A program made the position numbers and the translations under genes. A stretch of 25,787 bases of DNA, taken from contig NWUY0300071484.1 of the NCBI GenBank assembly GCA_004151065.3, positions 1-25,787 of the forward strand, in the 5' to 3' direction. The DNA is from Larix sibirica (taxonomy: Eukaryota > Streptophyta > Pinopsida > Pinales > Pinaceae). This document shows positions 20,851 to 25,787 of the stretch, piece after piece (position 1 is the stretch's first letter; each line of letters starts with the position of its first letter). The notes below the pieces were generated by a model. It saw nothing but the letters and a program-made list of their open reading frames with translations, was not told the DNA's origin and searched no databases.

Positions 20851-21117
20851 GTGAAAGCATCCCTTCACTTGCCTGGTTCTAAGCAAATGTTGGAATATAT
20901 CTTCATAGGATTTTTACTTTGGACTACATGGACAAGAGCAACCATCGGTCTACTATGGAAAAACATAGAGATGAAAGTAGCCCTTCACTTGTCCGATTCT
21001 TAACATGGTTTGGAATATATCTTCCCAAGATTCTTACTTTGGACTAAATGGAACAAGAGTAACCACCAAATATTTAGAGAGCAAGAAAGAGAACTTAGTA
21101 TACTATGGAAAAACATA
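20851..21117 (+). repeat. Degenerate tandem duplication, 120-bp unit
   Basis: Unit 1 (20851-20970) and unit 2 (20971-21117) share GAAAG-A-CCCTTCACTTG, TTGGAATATATCTTC, TTACTTTGGACTA-ATGGA, CAAGAG-AACCA and CTATGGAAAAACATAGA. Unit 2 has about 27 extra bases (around 21070-21100). An open frame crosses unit 1 only. Confidence 0.85.
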
Positions 21118-22241
21118 GATACAAATATATACAAGAATCATCAAATGAAAGTGTGCAATGCATGAGGAAGGGCACCAAAAAATACATGAGCAACCGTTTG
21201 GCATAATAAGCATTACCATAAAAATTTCATGGAGGAAATGGTGGATACGTTGAGCTTTAAATACATGGTGTTGGCTCATGAATCAAAGATGGGGGAAATG
21301 GCGGAATTAATGCAGAGAGTAACCCAACCCACATATTTAGTTTTCACTTGTAAGCTACACCCACAAATCAAGTTTTTTTAATTGATTTCTCACACAAGAT
21401 TAACTTGCTTCAAAGTTGGTATAATGCCATTATATAAAGTAGTTGTCCCTCGTTAAAAAATAATATGTAAACTCATAATACATTTACATTTTATTTATTT
21501 ATTATATGGTGCATACAAATTTGCAATGATATGTTCATAGGGGATTCACCTTGTTGGTCAATATCTTATCACGTTCATTCATAAAGGGAGGTTTTAAATT
21601 GTGAAAAATAAGGTTAATATATTGTAGGTATTGGGGGGCGAGGAGTATGGTATGGGGGGTTTATAGGTATGGAGGGGTATAAAAAGGGGTATCTAATAAA
21701 AATAGAGAATATCGTGTAAAAATAAGGTTTTTTAATTGGAAATGTGTATTGAGAGGTGGCTAAACAAAATGATTTTGGTAGGTATTTATCAATATCTAGT
21801 GAAATTAGGGGTATTCTTTAATATCCCATGNAATGGAGGTGCTATGGTATAGTTTCATTGAGTAAAGACCCCATGATGGATAAGCTTCATGGAGTTGAAC
21901 TATAAGAAATTGGAAAAACATAATTGGATTCAACTCAAAGTGTGGAAGATGGAATATGGTTCCAAATTCCAGCTATTATTACCACACATTTTTTTCAAAT
22001 CAAACAAAACCAATGAAAATTTCAAAACCACTCTCAAATTTGTCATTAAAGAGAATTTAATAATATGTAAGAAATGGTTCAAATTTGTAGTAATAGAATC
22101 CTTAATGTGTATCCAACAAATGGATCATTATCCAAGGAATCGATATTAATGGGTTATTTAAATAATTAACATCCTTTTAAAAGATGTACATATATTCTTC
22201 CCTTCTTAGTTGGCAGGGTAAACTTAAGAGTTCAATTTTTT
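21118..22241. other. No gene seen; one ambiguous base at 21831
   Basis: The base at 21831 is N, so the local reading frame is uncertain there. A G-rich patch at about 21630-21690 (GGGGGGCGAGGAG, GGGGGGTTTATAGG) stands out from AT-rich DNA. A + frame at 21889-22149 is Lys/Asn-rich and has no recognisable domain. Confidence 0.5.
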
Positions 22242-22319
22242 TTAAGGGCAATATTTACTTAACACTTCTGTGATGGGCCAAAACCCTTTGGAAGGGATGT
22301 GATATAAGAGAAAAATTAC

Positions 22320-23345
22320 ATAATTAATGTACATGTCATTTCTATCCCTCGTAAAAGAATAATCCTCTCTGGCCCTTTTTCCCTTCTTCTTTTTAACCTT
22401 TTTCCACCCCTCAAAAGAATCAGCCACAATAACTAACTATATGTTAGAAGGTGGGAGATTAGGATTTATAGGGGGACCAATTCCTTATTATACTTAGAGG
22501 TATTAGTTTTTTGAAGTCTATTTATTCAACCTAGAACGACTCTAGGTACAACTATGCCTCTTCAGGAGGAAATCCCAATATCCATGCCTTCTACTCTATC
22601 GCCCAAGGAAGGACTAGGTCCCCTAATCGACAATTGTTGTTGCTAGTTTTCCTTATTCTAATCATCATCATTATCCTACATCAATTTCTCAGGAAAATTC
22701 CAACTTTTTTTTGATTTGGTCCTTTTTCTTGGGAGAATGAGCTCGTGCATGGGGGAAAGTAACTTGTAGATGTCTTGTAAGTTGACATATCTAGCACCAA
22801 AATGTTGTGTTCTCATAATCCAATACCCGAGTCCATTTAATTTTTTTTTCCATTTGAGACTCATTTTGTGAGGAAGAATTTGACAAGGTCCATCTCAACA
22901 CAAACATGAACATATGTGCACAATCCCATTATAGCTCTCTTAAGATATGATTTTATGTATGCACCCAAAGTATTCCCAATATCCTAAAAAACTTGATAAA
23001 TACCATAAATGTAATGATCAATTGGGGAGGTGAGCCCAAATCGACATTCTAGTAATTGACATAGAGTTATGATCAAATTCTAGAAACTGAGAGGTTATAA
23101 AAAGGTCCTACCCATCCCCAAAACTAGGGACCCTAAAAACATTTATGATAATCATCATGGTCATAGATTTAAACAATTAAAAAACCTTTGAAACAAAGAA
23201 AGATATTGCAATTCTTTGTCCAAGTTGAGTGGGTTCACTGGTACAAAGCTAATGAATTAGGCCATTAACCATTAAATTTGCAAATAAACACATCTTCAAA
23301 TATTAAATGTAGATGGGTGTCCTCTAGTGCTTGGATCTTCACCAT
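22320..23345 (-). pseudogene. Decayed DUF4283 / CCHC zinc-knuckle retroelement protein
   Basis: Reading the minus strand from an ATG at 23345-23343, one frame gives MVKIQALEDTHLHLIFED, FICKFNG, a stop, WPNS, ALYQ, HSTWTKNCNIFLC, KGFLIV, and GP-stop-FWGW. A frame change follows, then DIGNTLGAYIKSYLKRA, YVHVCVEMDL and, in another frame, LDYENTTFWC. This is the order of the plant DUF4283 domain. A zinc knuckle follows at about 22745-22805 as C-stop-I-C-x4-H-x4-F, with the last cysteine lost. A basic tail, SFEGWKKVKKKKGKRARED, sits at about 22365-22420. There are more than ten stops plus frame changes, so it is long dead. DUF4283-knuckle proteins in plants are usually the ORF1 (nucleic-acid-binding) part of non-LTR retroelements. 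No reverse transcriptase is recognisable downstream. Confidence 0.72.
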
Positions 23346-23365
23346 CAACAACTCTTTAGCTTTTT

Positions 23366-23396
<31 letters not shown>
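23366..23396. repeat. (CA)12 microsatellite followed by (AT)n
   Basis: Twelve perfect CA units (23366-23389) are followed by a short TATATAT run. It adjoins the 5' end of the DUF4283 pseudogene on the minus strand. It is a likely length-variable marker. Confidence 0.95.
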
Positions 23397-24824
23397 GCAC
23401 CCAACACAGGAGGGGATGAAATATCTAAAGTGGTAAATTTTTTTAATTTCTAATTTTTTTCCTTTGAGTGCACCCTTAAAAGACTTGAAGCCACCCTAGA
23501 ACTACCCATTCCTCCACATTATAACAACACCAAAATGAGAGTTGAATCTTTGCCTATGTAGTAGACATGTAATGATTTTTATCCTCAAGTTGTTTTCCCT
23601 CATAAAGTAAACATTGTTGAGCCATAGGAATCCTTATGATAGCTCCCATTTCTATTTGATATCTACCACAAAATTGGTATAAGTTACCCATATAATTAAG
23701 GATTTATTGGAAAGAGTCTTTAGTGTTAGCTAAAATACTGTTGTGGTATTTTAAATTATTGCCCCATTAGTACCTTGAGAGTAGGCTAATTTGCATACAT
23801 TGTTCATACATGTACACTATCAAACACTTTGAATATAAGAGTCTCATTAATCACTTGGCATGCATCCTATAATACCAAATTGCAACACCACCACACCAAA
23901 GAATAATGCCAAGAAACCAGGGCCTCCTTCAAACCAGGGCCTCCTTCTATGTGTAAGCACCTTGACAAGTCTAACAAAACATATTCATAGCTTAAAATGA
24001 ATCACATAGACCATAATAATAATTTTGAATCTTTATCCCAGAGTAGCCACATTTTGTGTTTTCGTACCCATGTTTGTATTATAGAGCATTATTGGCATAA
24101 GCTTAAAGGTAATATCCTTGATTTTGGCATATGCTTTTTTTTTGTGCGTTCGCCAAATTAATACTTAGTAGGAATGCATAGATCATGAATGCTTAGAATA
24201 TGTAATACATTAAAGAGTTTCTAGATGCTATCATGAACTTTAGCCTCCCATTTGATTTTTATGTGGTGAGGCGTTATAGTAAGGGTAAGCGTAACCTTTA
24301 TGTAATACTAAGTTAATTGACTTCATTATATTCATAGTTTATTATATACACCTTTGATTTCAATGATCTCGGCTTAATTATTCATTTTTTATTTTATTTA
24401 GGTTAGTTTATGATATTAATATTTAACCATTTTCATTAGGAAAACAATTTATTATCTAAATATTTAGTAATTTTCATTTTTTTTTGGTTAAAATATGATC
24501 AATTCATAAAGGGGTAGTTTAATCTTTGTTACATCTAACTAGTTATGTGTCCTTATGTATTTAGTTCAAAATTTATAGGTGAGTCATATTAGTTTGTGTT
24601 GATGAGTTTAATATCAATACTATCCACGGATGTGAAGAAGTATCTCTTGGGTTTTCTTGCGAGGTTTTCCTTGAAAAATAAAAAATCTTTCTTGAATACA
24701 ATCTTATCAATATGCTTAGTAATGGTGGATGGACTTACAATCACAAATTTTTACCAGTCTACTTAATAATGATGCATGGACTTTAATGAAGGGATCACAA
24801 ATTCTCGTGGAATTTTTTAAACCT
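23397..24824. other. No gene seen apart from short repeats
   Basis: The minus strand here would be the 5' part of the DUF4283 element, but no coding pattern could be followed beyond about 23345. The rest is AT-rich with short frames. Confidence 0.45.
23914..23947 (+). repeat. Perfect 17-bp tandem duplication
   Basis: AAACCAGGGCCTCCTTC occurs twice with no spacer and no differences, indicating a recent slippage event. Confidence 0.95.
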
Positions 24825-24912
24825 TTCCATGTTGCATTGAATGATGTTTTTACAACCCAATATGGGGATTCCATGTTGCATTGAATGATGTTTTTACAAC
24901 CCAATATGGGGA
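24825..24912 (+). repeat. Perfect 44-bp tandem duplication
   Basis: The 44-base unit TTCCATGTTGCATTGAATGA...CCAATATGGGGA lies at 24825-24868 and again, identical, at 24869-24912. Complete identity in otherwise eroded DNA points to a very recent duplication or an assembly artefact. Confidence 0.95.
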
Positions 24913-25787
24913 GATGCTATAATTTGAATAATGGTAATGTCACCATATGTCGGCTTGTTAAAACATTATAATGCTTATAGCAAATAATTGTATTAATACC
25001 ATATGCTAGCCAAATATAGGAAATAGAAAGAGAAATAAAAAAGAGAAAATACCATATTTACACATCAATAAAAATAGTACTATACAAATAATGATACTAT
25101 ATATAATATTTACATAAAAATCTTGTTACAATGTAAATATAAATATCTTAAACAATAATCAATATTTTTTTTTTGCATATCCATATTTCTATGAGTTCTA
25201 AGTTCTAACTCTAAGGAATTGAGTGTGACTTCAATTAGCCTATATCCATCTTAAAATGATAAAAAACTTGAACCCCAAGGAATTTGCTCCCTCCCAGTAT
25301 TTGATGGATTTAAAATTAAGACCAAAATCACTGTTGCCTCGCCAATTCCATTGGAAATATGGTAGACTTGATGAAAAATCATTGGACCCAAGCAACAAAA
25401 GAGGTGTACTCCCTGCCCTACCTTTGTTGGAAATTATACATCAATGGGATTGCATATAATATTAAAGGAACATAATTCATAACTATTACACAATTATATT
25501 GAGAAATCAATTCTTGTAGAACATTCATATGATAGCGAAAACATCATGTTTGCATCAAATATGCAAAAACTATCACTATAATAGATCACAATATGAAAAA
25601 ACATCCTTGAGAAGCTTTAGAAATCGAAGTCTTCACCAATACTTTATATAAAGATAATGAGTTTTAAGGATCGAGTGAGACTGAGAGACTTATTATAAAC
25701 AAACTCAGAAGTGAGGGAACATAGTTATGAGATTTGAACATATAGATCTAGGAACATAAACTTGAAAGAGATATACAATGAAAATCA
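24913..25787. other. No identifiable gene; one coding-like patch
   Basis: A + frame at 25256-25459 (67 codons, including LPRQFHWKYGRLDEK) is less AT-biased than its surroundings and could be a small coding relic. No family was recognised and the minus strand also reads plausibly there, so it is not called as a gene. Confidence 0.4.

Overview
The window looks like nuclear DNA of a seed plant, most likely a gymnosperm and probably a conifer. It is AT-rich, more than 85% of it has no recognisable gene, and it is full of decayed, locally duplicated repeats. It carries one well-preserved plant gene with a canonical intron. It also carries a broken Penelope-like retroelement with a GIY-YIG endonuclease (the type reported in conifers as Dryad) and a decayed plant DUF4283/zinc-knuckle retroelement protein. 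No bacterial features such as operons, Shine-Dalgarno sites or CRISPR arrays are present.

The one confident gene is a two-exon WAV3-family RING E3 ubiquitin ligase on the + strand (coding exons 13643-14107 and 15033-17129, intron 14108-15032, 853 residues). It has the family N-terminus MGTGWRR, a Ser-Pro-Arg repeat region, a RING-H2 finger, a von Willebrand A domain with an intact metal-binding motif, and the family's C-terminal helical region. In Arabidopsis this family controls root gravitropism. Upstream is a CpG-rich stretch (about 11640-13640) with a G-box and an unidentified coding-like fragment at 12496-12840. A poly(A) signal lies 66 bases after the stop codon.

Layout: 1-7640 holds no gene, only old repeats (CACCTT-rich start, a tandem duplication at 3571-3996, a three-copy family at 4603-6756, a perfect 15-bp inverted repeat at 5191-5253). 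7640-8060 is an isolated CpG-rich, promoter-like island with no recognisable gene next to it. 8061-11530 is non-coding with several tandem duplications (297-bp, 76-bp and 41-bp units). 11538-12324 holds two tRNA-promoter-like, SINE-like stretches and a second CpG-rich island. 12496-17200 holds the coding-like fragment and the WAV3-like gene. 17835-18715 holds the Penelope-like pseudogene, followed by a G-poor, pyrimidine-rich tract. 19770-22240 is non-coding with duplications. 22320-23370 (minus strand) holds the DUF4283 pseudogene. 23370-25787 is non-coding with a CA microsatellite and a perfect 44-bp tandem duplication.

Only the WAV3-like gene seems functional. The rest reflects retroelement insertion and decay plus repeated short tandem duplication around it. 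All identifications come from reading translations and motifs by eye, with no database search.
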